The notes under the pieces were generated by a model. That model did not search any database. It had not been told where the DNA came from and saw nothing but the letters and a program-made list of their open reading frames with translations. Positions 46,944 through 54,891 of a stretch of DNA of 64,000 nt are shown piece after piece. The stretch comes from Streptomyces sp. NBC_00554. Its GTDB lineage: Bacteria; Actinomycetota; Actinomycetes; Streptomycetales; Streptomycetaceae. The stretch covers positions 6,076,001-6,140,000 of the forward strand of contig NZ_CP107799.1 of the NCBI RefSeq assembly GCF_041431135.1, in the 5' to 3' direction. The position numbers and the translations under genes are program-made. Positions within the stretch are counted from its first letter, which is position 1. Each line of letters opens with the position of its first letter.

Positions 46944-48653
46944 GTGCGGCCGGTAGGGAGCAAGTACCTCCTTGAGGAGCCGTTGGGACGCGGCGCCACA
47001 GGCACCGTCTGGCGCGCTCGCCAGCGGGAGACGGCAGGCGCCGAGGCGGCCGTCCAGGGCCAGCCCGGCGAGACCGTGGCGATCAAGGTCCTCAAGGAAG
47101 AGCTCGCCAGCGACCCCGACATCGTGATGCGGTTCCTGCGGGAGCGCTCCGTGCTGCTCCGGCTGACCCACCCGAACATCGTGCGCGTACGGGATCTCGT
47201 CGTCGAAGGCGATCTGCTCGCGCTCGTCATGGACCTGATCGACGGTCCCGACCTGCACCGCTATCTCCGCGAGAACGGGCCGCTCAGCCCCGTCGCCGCC
47301 GCCCTCCTGACCGCCCAGGTCGCCGACGCGCTCGCCGCCAGCCATGCCGACGGCGTCGTCCACCGGGACCTGAAGCCCGCGAACGTCCTGCTCATGCAGC
47401 AGGGCGGCCAGATGCACCCGATGCTGACGGACTTCGGCATCGCCCGGCTCGCGGACTCCCCGGGGCTGACCCGGACCCATGAGTTCGTCGGCACGCCCGC
47501 GTATGTCGCGCCCGAGTCCGCGGAGGGGCGTCCGCAGACGTCCGCCGTCGACATCTACGGGGCGGGCATTTTGATGTACGAGCTGGTCACCGGGCGTCCG
47601 CCGTTCGGCGGCGGGTCCGCGCTCGAAGTGCTGCACCAGCACCTGAGCGCCGAGCCGCGCCGCCCGTCGACCGTCCCCGACCCCCTGTGGACCGTCATCG
47701 AGCGCTGCCTGCGCAAGAACCCGGACGAGCGGCCCAGCGCCGAGAACCTCGCCCGCGGACTGCGTACGGTCGCCGCGGGCATCGGTGTGCACGCGAACTC
47801 CGCGCAGATCATGGCCGCCGAGGGGGTGGGGGCACTCCTCGTCCCCGACCCGTCCCCGGCGACCGTCCCCGGCATGCCCGGCGCCGCCGATCCCACCCAG
47901 GTGCTGCCGCACGGCGCGGGCTCGTACGACCCGAACGCCGCGACCAGCTACCTCCCGCACACCGGTGCCGCCGACCCCACCGCCGTACTCCCCAACCGCG
48001 GCGCGGCCGACCCGACCGCCGTCATGCCGCCCGTGCCGCAGAACCAGCCGGGCGGGCAGGGCGGCCCCGAGGACCCGCACCCCTGGCAGAACCAGCTGCG
48101 CGCGGCCCGCGACCGCAACGAGGCGACGCAGGTCCAGTACCTCGACCCGAACGAGGACCCGCTGCGCCGCCGCCCCCAGCGGCAGGTCGCACGTCCCCAG
48201 CAGCGCCCGCAACAGCAGCGCCCGCCGCAGGGACAGCAGCCGCCGCCCGGATACGGATATCCGCAGCAGCAACAGCCGCAGCAGTACGCGCCTCAGCACC
48301 AGCAGCCCCAGCGTCAGCAGCCTCAGCCGCAGCACCAGCAGCCGCAGCGGTACGCGCCCGCGCCGCAGCAGCCCCAGCAGCCCGCGCCGCGTGAACCGCG
48401 CGAGCCCCGGCAGCGCAGCGCCAACCCGATGAAGATTCCCGGGCTCGGCTGCCTCAAGGGGTGCCTGTTCACCGTCGTCATCCTCTTTGTCGCCGCGTGG
48501 CTGATCTGGGAGTTGAGTCCCCTTCAGGAATGGATTGGGAGCACCCGGAGTTTCTGGGGCCAGCTGACTGAGATGTACAACACCGTCTCCGGGTGGGTCG
48601 GGGATCTCGGCGGAGGTTCCAGCGGTAGTTCCGGCGGTAGTTCCGGGCAGTAA
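46944..48653 (+). CDS. pkaA: Membrane Ser/Thr protein kinase PkaA
   Basis: 569 aa from GTG 46944, with AGGGAG upstream. N-terminal PKN2/Hanks kinase: glycine loop LGRGATGTV (residues 14-22), ATP-binding Lys48 in VAIKVL, catalytic loop VVHRDLKPANV (about His140-Asp142), DFG near 163 and the APE-like VAPESAEG. Then a linker with three GAADPT(Q/A)V(L/M)P motifs (~residues 312-365), a Gln/Pro-rich stretch, one transmembrane helix (GCLFTVVILFVAAWLIWEL, ~505-525) and a short Gly/Ser tail outside. No PASTA repeats. Order and size fit Streptomyces PkaA. Divergent from the FHA-ATPase gene, a likely partner. Confidence 0.9.
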   Translation: MRPVGSKYLLEEPLGRGATGTVWRARQRETAGAEAAVQGQPGETVAIKVLKEELASDPDIVMRFLRERSVLLRLTHPNIVRVRDLVVEGDLLALVMDLIDGPDLHRYLRENGPLSPVAAALLTAQVADALAASHADGVVHRDLKPANVLLMQQGGQMHPMLTDFGIARLADSPGLTRTHEFVGTPAYVAPESAEGRPQTSAVDIYGAGILMYELVTGRPPFGGGSALEVLHQHLSAEPRRPSTVPDPLWTVIERCLRKNPDERPSAENLARGLRTVAAGIGVHANSAQIMAAEGVGALLVPDPSPATVPGMPGAADPTQVLPHGAGSYDPNAATSYLPHTGAADPTAVLPNRGAADPTAVMPPVPQNQPGGQGGPEDPHPWQNQLRAARDRNEATQVQYLDPNEDPLRRRPQRQVARPQQRPQQQRPPQGQQPPPGYGYPQQQQPQQYAPQHQQPQRQQPQPQHQQPQRYAPAPQQPQQPAPREPREPRQRSANPMKIPGLGCLKGCLFTVVILFVAAWLIWELSPLQEWIGSTRSFWGQLTEMYNTVSGWVGDLGGGSSGSSGGSSGQ

Positions 48654-48779
48654 TTCGGGACTTCTGGGAACCGAGTCTGGGGATTTGTCGACACCTGGCG
48701 GGTGATTTCCGTCCTGGGAGTGAAGGTTGGCTCTTCGGACGCGTAGTTTTAGCGACAACACGCGTCTGTAGGAGCAGCC

Positions 48780-50024
48780 TTGGCACGGAAGATCGGCAGC
48801 CGGTACACCGCCAACCAGATCCTGGGGCGGGGCAGCGCCGGCACGGTGTGGCTGGGCGAGGGGCCCGACGGGCCCGTCGCCGTCAAGCTGCTGCGCGAGG
48901 ACCTCGCGTCCGACCAGGAGCTCGTGGGGCGCTTCGTGCAGGAACGCACGGCGCTGCTCGGGCTCGATCATCCGCATGTGGTCGCGGTGAGGGATCTCGT
49001 CGTCGACGGCAACGACCTCGCGCTCGTCATGGATCTCGTCCGTGGCACCGATCTGCGCACCCGGCTCGACCGGGAGCGGCGGCTCGCCCCCGAGGCCGCG
49101 GTCGCGATCGTGGCCGATGTCGCGGACGGGCTGGCGGCGGCGCACGCCGCGGGGGTCGTCCACCGGGACGTGAAGCCGGAGAACGTGCTGCTCGACATGC
49201 AGGGGCCGCTCGGGCCCGGCGGCTCGCACCCCGCGCTCCTCACCGACTTCGGTGTGGCCAAGCTCATCGACTCGCCCCGGCGGACCCGCGCGACGAAGAT
49301 CATCGGTACGCCGGACTATCTCGCGCCCGAGATCATCGAGGGGCTGCCGCCCCGGGCCGCCGTCGACATCTACGCCCTGGCGACCGTCCTGTACGAGCTC
49401 CTCGCCGGGTTCACGCCCTTCGGCGGCGGACACCCCGGGGCGGTGCTGCGGCGGCATGTGACGGAGACGGTCGTTCCGCTGCCGGGGATCCCTGACGAGC
49501 TGTGGCAGCTGCTCGTGCAGTGTCTGGCGAAGGCGCCGGCGTCGCGGCTGCGGGCGTCCGAGCTGGGGGCGCGGTTGCGGGAGCAGCTGCCTCTGCTGGC
49601 CGGGATGCCGCCGCTCGACGTGGATTCGCCGGATGCGGAGTCCGAGGAGGACGAGAGGTACGAGGAGGCCGCCGAGCCGTCCGCTCCGCGGGCCCCGGCG
49701 GGGGTACGGCGGGGGGCCGTGCCGCTCGTGCCGGGGGCTGTGTCCGACTCGAACCGGGACACCCATACGTCGATGCGGGTGCCGGGGCCGGATGAGCTGG
49801 CGGGTGGGGCGCGGGGTACTGCTCGTGTTCCGCGGGCCGCGGGGGCGCCGCGGCCAGGGTCCGCGCGGCATCGGGCCTCCGCTCGGCGGCGGCGGATCAC
49901 TCTGGGGGCGGCGGCTGTCGCCCTCGTCGCCGCGGTGGGCGTGGGGACGTGGCTCGCCACCTCGGGGGACGAGGCGGGATCCACACCTCCGGACACGAAG
50001 AACTCGGCGCCGGCGTCTCCGTGA
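48780..50024 (+). CDS. pkaB: Membrane Ser/Thr protein kinase PkaB
   Basis: 414 aa from TTG 48780, with AGGAGCA upstream. Hanks-type kinase: LGRGSAGTV (15-23), Lys36 in VAVKLL, catalytic loop VVHRDVKPENV (His128), DFGVAKL and YLAPEIIEG. It is close to PkaA and probably a paralogue. The juxtamembrane part is Arg/Pro-rich; one transmembrane helix (GAAAVALVAAVGVGTWLAT, ~375-395) precedes a ~20-residue outer tail. It follows pkaA after 126 bases. Both lack extracellular sensor domains, so activation may come from partners. The gene is followed by the inverted 95-bp element and prfB. Confidence 0.9.
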   Translation: MARKIGSRYTANQILGRGSAGTVWLGEGPDGPVAVKLLREDLASDQELVGRFVQERTALLGLDHPHVVAVRDLVVDGNDLALVMDLVRGTDLRTRLDRERRLAPEAAVAIVADVADGLAAAHAAGVVHRDVKPENVLLDMQGPLGPGGSHPALLTDFGVAKLIDSPRRTRATKIIGTPDYLAPEIIEGLPPRAAVDIYALATVLYELLAGFTPFGGGHPGAVLRRHVTETVVPLPGIPDELWQLLVQCLAKAPASRLRASELGARLREQLPLLAGMPPLDVDSPDAESEEDERYEEAAEPSAPRAPAGVRRGAVPLVPGAVSDSNRDTHTSMRVPGPDELAGGARGTARVPRAAGAPRPGSARHRASARRRRITLGAAAVALVAAVGVGTWLATSGDEAGSTPPDTKNSAPASP

Positions 50025-50036
50025 CCGTGGGTTTGT

Positions 50037-50132
50037 TCGCCCCCTCCGCCCCTGCCCGTCCCGTTTCTGGGGGCTCCGCCCCCAGACCCCCGTGTCGCGC
50101 TGACGCGCTCGTCCTCAAACGCCGGACGGGCT
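50037..50132 (-). repeat. 95-bp extragenic element, copy B (inverted)
   Basis: Reverse complement of copy A at 42751-42846, with the three conserved blocks and the CTGGGGGC-TCC-GCCCCCAG hairpin; spacers differ. It lies just past the end of pkaB. Confidence 0.85.
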
Positions 50133-50211
50133 GAAACGGGGCGGAGGGGGCGAAAACCCACCCCCCAGCCCCGCCCCGGACCGAGGGGCCGGCCCCGGTT
50201 GTCGTAGCCGT

Positions 50212-50217
50212 TACGCT
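50212..50217 (+). promoter_or_regulatory. -10 candidate for prfB, leaderless
   Basis: TACGCT ends 6 bases before the GTG at 50224. That spacing suits a leaderless message; the GGAGG in between is too close to serve as a normal ribosome site. Confidence 0.45.
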
Positions 50218-50223
50218 GGAGGC

Positions 50224-51330
50224 GTGGCAGTCGTCGATGTATCCGAAGAGCTCAAGTCCCTCTCCTCGACCATGGAGTCGATCGAGGCCGTCCTGGACCT
50301 CGACAAGATGAGGGCAGATGTCGCCGTGCTCGAGGAGCAGGCGGCCGCGCCGTCCCTGTGGGACGACCCGGACGAGGCGCAGAAGATCACCAGCAAGCTG
50401 AGCCACCTCCAGGCGGAGGTCAGGAAGGCCGAGGCGCTGCGCGGGCGTATCGACGATCTGAGCGTGCTCTTCGAGATGGCCGAGGAGGAGGACGACCCGG
50501 ACACCCGTGCCGAGGCCGAGACGGAGCTCACGGCCGTCAAGAAGGCGCTGGACGAGATGGAAGTCCGGACCCTGCTCTCCGGCGAGTACGACTCCCGCGA
50601 GGCCGTCGTCACCATCCGCGCCGAGGCCGGCGGCGTCGACGCCTCCGACTTCACCGAGAAGCTGCAGCGCATGTACCTGCGCTGGGCGGAGCGCCACGGC
50701 TACAAGACGGAGCTCTACGAGACCTCGTACGCGGAAGAGGCCGGCATCAAGTCGACCACCTTCGCCGTCCACGTCCCGTACGCCTACGGAACGCTCTCCG
50801 TGGAACAGGGCACCCACCGCCTTGTCCGGATCTCGCCCTTCGACAACCAGGGACGCCGCCAGACCTCGTTCGCCGGCGTCGAGATCCTGCCGGTCGTCGA
50901 GCAGACCGACCACATCGAGATCGATGAGTCCGAGCTGCGCGTGGACGTGTACCGGTCGTCGGGACCGGGCGGCCAGGGCGTCAACACGACCGACTCCGCG
51001 GTCCGCCTGACCCACCTCCCCACCGGGATCGTGGTGTCCTGCCAGAACGAGCGGTCGCAGATCCAGAACAAGGCCAGCGCGATGAACGTGCTCCAGGCCA
51101 AGCTGCTCGAGCGGCGCCGCCAGGAGGAGCAGGCCAGGATGGACGCGCTCAAGGGCGACGGCGGCAACTCCTGGGGAAACCAGATGCGTTCGTACGTCCT
51201 GCACCCGTACCAGATGGTCAAGGACCTGCGCACGGAGTTCGAAGTCGGTAACCCCGAGGCCGTGTTCAACGGTGAGATCGACGGTTTCCTCGAGGCCGGA
51301 ATTCGCTGGCGCAAGCAGCAGGAGAAGTAA
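50224..51330 (+). CDS. prfB: Peptide chain release factor 2
   Basis: 368 aa from GTG 50224. Recognises UGA and UAA stops and triggers peptide release. The stop-recognition tripeptide is SPF in VRISPFDNQGRR, and the catalytic GGQ lies in SSGPGGQGVNTTDSAV. N-terminal helices (SSTMESIEAVLDLDKM) and the end WRKQQEK are typical. There is no in-frame UGA or programmed frameshift, as in other actinobacteria. It sits between pkaB and the LAETG protein gene and is a separate unit with its own terminator. Confidence 0.97.
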   Translation: MAVVDVSEELKSLSSTMESIEAVLDLDKMRADVAVLEEQAAAPSLWDDPDEAQKITSKLSHLQAEVRKAEALRGRIDDLSVLFEMAEEEDDPDTRAEAETELTAVKKALDEMEVRTLLSGEYDSREAVVTIRAEAGGVDASDFTEKLQRMYLRWAERHGYKTELYETSYAEEAGIKSTTFAVHVPYAYGTLSVEQGTHRLVRISPFDNQGRRQTSFAGVEILPVVEQTDHIEIDESELRVDVYRSSGPGGQGVNTTDSAVRLTHLPTGIVVSCQNERSQIQNKASAMNVLQAKLLERRRQEEQARMDALKGDGGNSWGNQMRSYVLHPYQMVKDLRTEFEVGNPEAVFNGEIDGFLEAGIRWRKQQEK

Positions 51331-51358
51331 GCGGGTTCATCAACACCGCTTTGTCGAC

Positions 51359-51393
51359 AAGGCAACTGCCGTCTCATGGACGGCAGTTGCCTT
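51359..51393 (+). terminator. prfB terminator
   Basis: Perfect 15-bp stem AAGGCAACTGCCGTC / GACGGCAGTTGCCTT, loop TCATG, followed by TT. Confidence 0.92.
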
Positions 51394-51613
51394 TTGTGTG
51401 TGGGATGTCTGGGGCTTACATCACAGTCACATGACTCACGGCAGGCAAATGATGTTGATCCGGACATCGCGCGCGCAACGACCTTGACGTTGCTTTGAAA
51501 AGTGGGGATGGTAACGCGTGGCATGCGTATCTCTGGGGCGCATGTGAACCGGGGGGCTTGAACGAAGCCACCTGTGACGCCGTGGCCCCGGGCGCTGTTC
51601 CATTGACGAATTA

Positions 51614-51628
51614 GCTACTGGGGGTAGC
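51614..51628 (+). promoter_or_regulatory. Hairpin presenting the ribosome site
   Basis: GCTAC-TGGGG-GTAGC lies 6 bases before ATG 51635, with the Shine-Dalgarno Gs in the loop. It could tune translation; stem is only 5 bp. Confidence 0.35.
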
Positions 51629-51634
51629 AGCCGA

Positions 51635-52471
51635 ATGACGAAGAAGACGCGGATCCGTGTGGCACGGATAGCCGCTGGTGCCGTGATCGCCGCCGGCGCC
51701 TCGCTGACCGCAGCCGGAGCCGCTTCGGCCCTGGACATCGATGTTGAAGCAGGACCGCTCAGCGTCAGCGTGAGCGACGACGGCACCGGTGACGACGGTG
51801 GCACCGACGACGACTGCCCCATCGGTGTCTGCACCGACGGTGGTACGACCGGTGACACGACCACGGGCGGTACGACCGGGGACACGACCACCGGCGGTAC
51901 GACGGGTGACACGACCGGCGGCACCACTGGTGACACGACCACGGGCGGTACCACCGGGGACACGACGACCGGCGGTACGACGGGTGACACGACCGGCGGC
52001 ACCACTGGTGACACGACCACCGGTGGCACGACCGGGGACACGACGACCGGCGGTACGACGGGTGACACGACCGGCGGCACCACTGGTGACACGACCACGG
52101 GCGGTACCACCGGGGACACGACCACCGGCGGTACGACCGGTGACACGACCACGGGCGGCACCACCGGTGGCACGACGTCCGGCGGTACGACGGGTGACAC
52201 GACCACGGGCGGTACGACCGGGGACACGACGACCGGCGGCACCGACCCCGACGGCGGCGGCAACACCCCGGTCGAGCAGGGCGAGGGTTCCTCGTCCCTG
52301 ACCGACACCGGCTCGGACACCTCGGCCCAGGGCTCGGGCGGCGAGCTCGCCGAGACGGGTGCCGCCGAGACCACCTTCCTGCTGATCGGCGCCGCGACGA
52401 TGATCGCCGGCGGTATCGGCTTCCGTCTGCTGCCGCGCCTCATGGCCGGCCGCGGCGGTGCCGTCGCCTGA
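51635..52471 (+). CDS. Thr/Gly-repeat cell-wall protein with LAETG sortase signal
   Basis: 278 aa. Signal peptide at residues 1-32 (RIAAGAVIAAGASLTAAGAA then SALD). A short acidic region with two Cys (DDDCPIGVC) precedes fifteen 8-9-residue repeats of TTGDTTTGG type (residues ~69-202). The C-terminus has LAETG (238-242), a hydrophobic helix (TTFLLIGAATMIAGGIGF) and a basic tail (RLLPRLMAGRGG), which is the layout of a class E/LAXTG sortase substrate like Streptomyces chaplins. It should be covalently wall-linked. The repeats look like a flexible, possibly O-glycosylated stalk. Function unknown. Confidence 0.85.
   Translation: MTKKTRIRVARIAAGAVIAAGASLTAAGAASALDIDVEAGPLSVSVSDDGTGDDGGTDDDCPIGVCTDGGTTGDTTTGGTTGDTTTGGTTGDTTGGTTGDTTTGGTTGDTTTGGTTGDTTGGTTGDTTTGGTTGDTTTGGTTGDTTGGTTGDTTTGGTTGDTTTGGTTGDTTTGGTTGGTTSGGTTGDTTTGGTTGDTTTGGTDPDGGGNTPVEQGEGSSSLTDTGSDTSAQGSGGELAETGAAETTFLLIGAATMIAGGIGFRLLPRLMAGRGGAVA
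51841..52242 (+). repeat. Coding tandem repeat, 24/27-bp units
   Basis: Fifteen units encoding TTGDTTTGG or TTGDTTGG. The first nine form three 78-bp superunits (27+27+24). Near identity at DNA level suggests recent expansion. The reverse-strand frame across it (Pro/Val repeats) is a shadow. Confidence 0.9.
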
Positions 52472-52485
52472 CGCACACGCGCGTA

Positions 52486-52520
52486 AGAAGGGCCCGGAGC
52501 GTCATGCTCCGGGCCCTTCT
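52486..52520 (+). terminator. Terminator after the surface-protein gene
   Basis: Perfect 15-bp stem AGAAGGGCCCGGAGC / GCTCCGGGCCCTTCT, loop GTCAT. Confidence 0.92.
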
Positions 52521-52619
52521 CATATCAGCTCTAGTGTCCGGCTCTCGTGTCAGCGGGCGCTCCGGGCCCCCTTCAGGCCGGGGGCGCGATGGCCGCCGTA
52601 ACGCCGGAATCCGCGGGTC

Positions 52620-52811
52620 TCACACCGTCTGGTGGGCCACCAGTGCCAGTGCCGCGATCAGCACGGCCAGCAGTGAGATCAGTGCCATGGGGTTCATGCC
52701 CGCGAAGGGGCTCTCCTGCTGAAGCCGCTCCCGGTTCGCCCGGCAGACGCGGCAGCGCCCTTCGCTCACGGGCGCCGCGCAGTTCGCGCACACCAGTCGG
52801 TCGTACGTCAT
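52620..52811 (-). CDS. Zinc-ribbon membrane microprotein, 63 aa
   Basis: ATG 52811 follows a very strong AAGGAGGGC ribosome site, which decides the start. Cys8, Cys11, Cys20 and Cys23 (RLVCANCAAPV, GRCRVCRAN) form a zinc ribbon facing the cytosol. A single transmembrane helix ends the protein (MALISLLAVLIAALALVAH). No family name recognised. It is divergent from ftsE; 359 bp separate them. It may be a small regulator or assembly factor. Confidence 0.82.
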   Translation of the reverse strand: MTYDRLVCANCAAPVSEGRCRVCRANRERLQQESPFAGMNPMALISLLAVLIAALALVAHQTV

Positions 52812-53170
52812 GCGCTTGCCCTCCTTGCGCCGGCTCTCCGCGTACATAACGCTGCGGGGAACGCAACCGTTCCCCCTCCACTGTGCCAGGTTCCGCGGAT
52901 TTCGGCGCGGTTCGCCTTATCCTGCCCCGGCGCTCCGCGCCTTAGCCGTGAAAAGAACGCTCTCATCGGGGTGGCTGGGCTTCGTCCCGCGGCTGCGGCG
53001 CGGATGTGGTTGCTCGCGCAGTTCCCCGCGCCCCTACGGGGGGCGCCCCCCGTACCAAAGAGACGTACAAAAACGCACAAGCCGCGCGCAACCCCGACCG
53101 GCGACTGCGCTGGCACACCCGGTTCGCGTATGGTCACGCACACCTACCCCCGGCGACCCGTGGTGCATCC
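52812..53170. other. Gap before ftsE with REP-like element
   Basis: 359 bp. Holds the REP-like copy at 53008-53050 and a -10-like TATGGT at 53129-53134 that could serve ftsEX (start 53171). The frame of ftsE is open to 53006, but that part is repeat. Confidence 0.5.
53008..53050 (-). repeat. REP-like extragenic element, copy 3 (inverted)
   Basis: Core GCTCGCGCAGTTCCCCGCGC then CCCTACGGGGGGCGC; same family as 33045-33084 and same orientation as 35881-35922. Confidence 0.7.
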
Positions 53171-53860
53171 GTGATCCGATTCGACAATGTCTCCAAGGTC
53201 TACCCCAAGCAGACCCGCCCTGCACTCAGGGATGTCTCTCTTGAGGTCGAGCGCGGAGAGTTCGTGTTCCTCGTGGGGTCCTCCGGCTCCGGAAAGTCCA
53301 CCTTCCTGCGGCTGATCCTCCGCGAGGAGCGGACCAGCCACGGCCAGGTGCACGTCCTGGGCAAAGACCTCGCGCGTCTCTCCAACTGGAAGGTGCCGCA
53401 GATGCGCCGCCAGCTGGGGACCGTGTTCCAGGACTTCCGTCTGCTGCCGAACAAGACGGTCGCGGAGAACGTCGCCTTCGCGCAGGAGGTCATCGGCAAG
53501 TCGCGCGGCGAGATCCGCAAGTCCGTGCCCCAGGTGCTCGACCTCGTCGGGCTCGGCGGCAAGGAGGAGCGGATGCCTGGTGAGCTGTCCGGTGGTGAGC
53601 AGCAGCGCGTCGCGATCGCGAGAGCGTTCGTGAACCGGCCCAAGCTGCTCATCGCCGACGAGCCGACCGGAAACCTCGACCCGCAGACCTCCGTCGGCAT
53701 CATGAAGCTGCTCGACCGCATCAACCGGACGGGCACGACCGTGCTGATGGCTACGCACGACCAGAACATCGTGGACCAGATGCGCAAGCGCGTCATCGAG
53801 CTGGAGCAGGGCCGTCTCGTCCGCGACCAGGCGCGTGGCGTCTACGGCTACCAGCACTGA
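53171..53860 (+). CDS. ftsE: Cell division ABC ATPase FtsE
   Basis: 229 aa from GTG 53171 (MIRFDNVSKVYPKQTRPALR). ATPase of the FtsEX complex that controls peptidoglycan hydrolases at the septum. Walker A GSSGSGKSTF, Q-loop GTVFQDFRLL, signature LSGGEQQRVAIARA, Walker B LLIADEPTGNLD and switch His in MATHD. Length matches the family. FtsX follows after 46 bases, so the two form an operon. The tail RGVYGYQH is typical of actinobacterial FtsE. Confidence 0.97.
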   Translation: MIRFDNVSKVYPKQTRPALRDVSLEVERGEFVFLVGSSGSGKSTFLRLILREERTSHGQVHVLGKDLARLSNWKVPQMRRQLGTVFQDFRLLPNKTVAENVAFAQEVIGKSRGEIRKSVPQVLDLVGLGGKEERMPGELSGGEQQRVAIARAFVNRPKLLIADEPTGNLDPQTSVGIMKLLDRINRTGTTVLMATHDQNIVDQMRKRVIELEQGRLVRDQARGVYGYQH

Positions 53861-53906
53861 CCGCGACTCTCCCGCACCTGTCCATGGAAAGGCCTGAGTA
53901 GACGCC

Positions 53907-54824
53907 ATGCGCGCCCAGTTCGTCTTGTCGGAGATCGGAGTCGGTCTCCGCCGAAACCTGACCATGACCTTCGCGGTCGTCGTGTCGGTCGCCCTCTCGC
54001 TCGCCCTGTTCGGCGGTTCGCTCCTGATGAGCGACCAGGTGAGCACCATGAAGGGCTACTGGTACGACAAGGTCAACGTCTCGATCTTCCTCTGCAACAA
54101 GAGCGACGCGGAGTCCGACCCCAACTGCGCCAAGGGTGCGGTCACCGCCGACCAGAAGAAGGAGATCCTCGCCGACCTGGACAAGTCCACGGTCGTCGAC
54201 AACGTCACCTACGAGTCGGCGGACGCGGCCTACAAGCACTACAAGGAGCAGTTCGGCGACTCCCCGCTGGCGGCGTCCCTCACGCCGGACCAGATGCAGG
54301 AGTCGTACCGGATCAAGCTGAAGGACCCGGAGAAGTACCAGGTCATCGCGACCGCCTTCGACGGGCGTGACGGCGTGCAGTCCGTGCAGGACCAGAAGGG
54401 CATCCTGGACAACCTCTTCGGGCTGCTCAACGGCATGAACTGGGCCGCCCGCGCGGTCATGGCGATGATGCTCGTCGTCGCCCTGATGCTGATCGTCAAC
54501 ACGGTGCGCGTCTCGGCGTTCAGCCGTCGGCGCGAAACCGGCATCATGCGCCTGGTCGGCGCCTCGGGCTTCTACATCCAGGCCCCGTTCATCATGGAGG
54601 CCGCCGTCGCCGGGCTCATCGGCGGTGGGGTCGCGTGCGGCTTCCTGGTCATCGCGCGGTATTTCATCATCGACCACGGTCTGGCCCTGTCCGAGAAGCT
54701 GAATCTGATCAACTTCATCGGCTGGGACGCTGTTCTGACGAAGCTGCCGCTCATCCTGGCGACGAGTCTGCTGATGCCGGCGCTTGCCGCGTTCTTCGCG
54801 TTGCGCAAGTACCTGAAGGTGTGA
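53907..54824 (+). CDS. ftsX: Cell division permease-like protein FtsX
   Basis: 305 aa from ATG 53907. TM1 (VVVSVALSLALFGGSLLM) near residues 22-42, an extracytoplasmic domain with paired cysteines (FLCNKSDAESDPNCAKG), then three C-terminal helices including AVMAMMLVVALMLIVNTVRV and the FtsX-type loop SRRRETGIMRLVGASGFYI. It does not transport; it passes FtsE ATP cycling to cell-wall hydrolases. Co-transcribed with ftsE. The end is followed by a hairpin and the S41 protease gene. Confidence 0.96.
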   Translation: MRAQFVLSEIGVGLRRNLTMTFAVVVSVALSLALFGGSLLMSDQVSTMKGYWYDKVNVSIFLCNKSDAESDPNCAKGAVTADQKKEILADLDKSTVVDNVTYESADAAYKHYKEQFGDSPLAASLTPDQMQESYRIKLKDPEKYQVIATAFDGRDGVQSVQDQKGILDNLFGLLNGMNWAARAVMAMMLVVALMLIVNTVRVSAFSRRRETGIMRLVGASGFYIQAPFIMEAAVAGLIGGGVACGFLVIARYFIIDHGLALSEKLNLINFIGWDAVLTKLPLILATSLLMPALAAFFALRKYLKV

Positions 54825-54832
54825 CGCATGCC

Positions 54833-54868
54833 AAGGGGGCCGTACTGCCAACCGGCGGTGCGGCCCTT
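54833..54868 (+). terminator. Hairpin after ftsX
   Basis: AAGGG(GG)CCGTACTGCC / GGCGGTGCGGCCCTT, loop AACC, with a 2-base bulge and two G-T pairs. It separates ftsEX from the S41 protease gene. Confidence 0.6.
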
Positions 54869-54891
54869 CGCGTTGTCCTAGACTCACCGGC

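Larger units (their letters stand above)
51331..51634 (+). other. Gap: prfB terminator and surface-protein leader
   Basis: 304 bp. Holds the prfB terminator (51359-51393) and the leader of the LAETG protein, with a small hairpin at 51614-51628 that places the GGGG ribosome site in its loop. The sequence between is unremarkable. Confidence 0.5.

Noticed and set aside
46824..49871. 1015-aa minus-strand frame opposite pkaA/pkaB
   Set aside because: Spans two genes and their gap; His/Arg/Pro-rich shadow.
50224..50330. Programmed frameshift in prfB
   Set aside because: The frame is continuous and no in-frame UGA is present near the start.
51436..52476. 346-aa minus-strand frame rich in Pro/Val repeats
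   Set aside because: It is the complement of the Thr/Gly repeat of the LAETG protein, which has a signal peptide, sortase motif and terminator; the minus frame has none.
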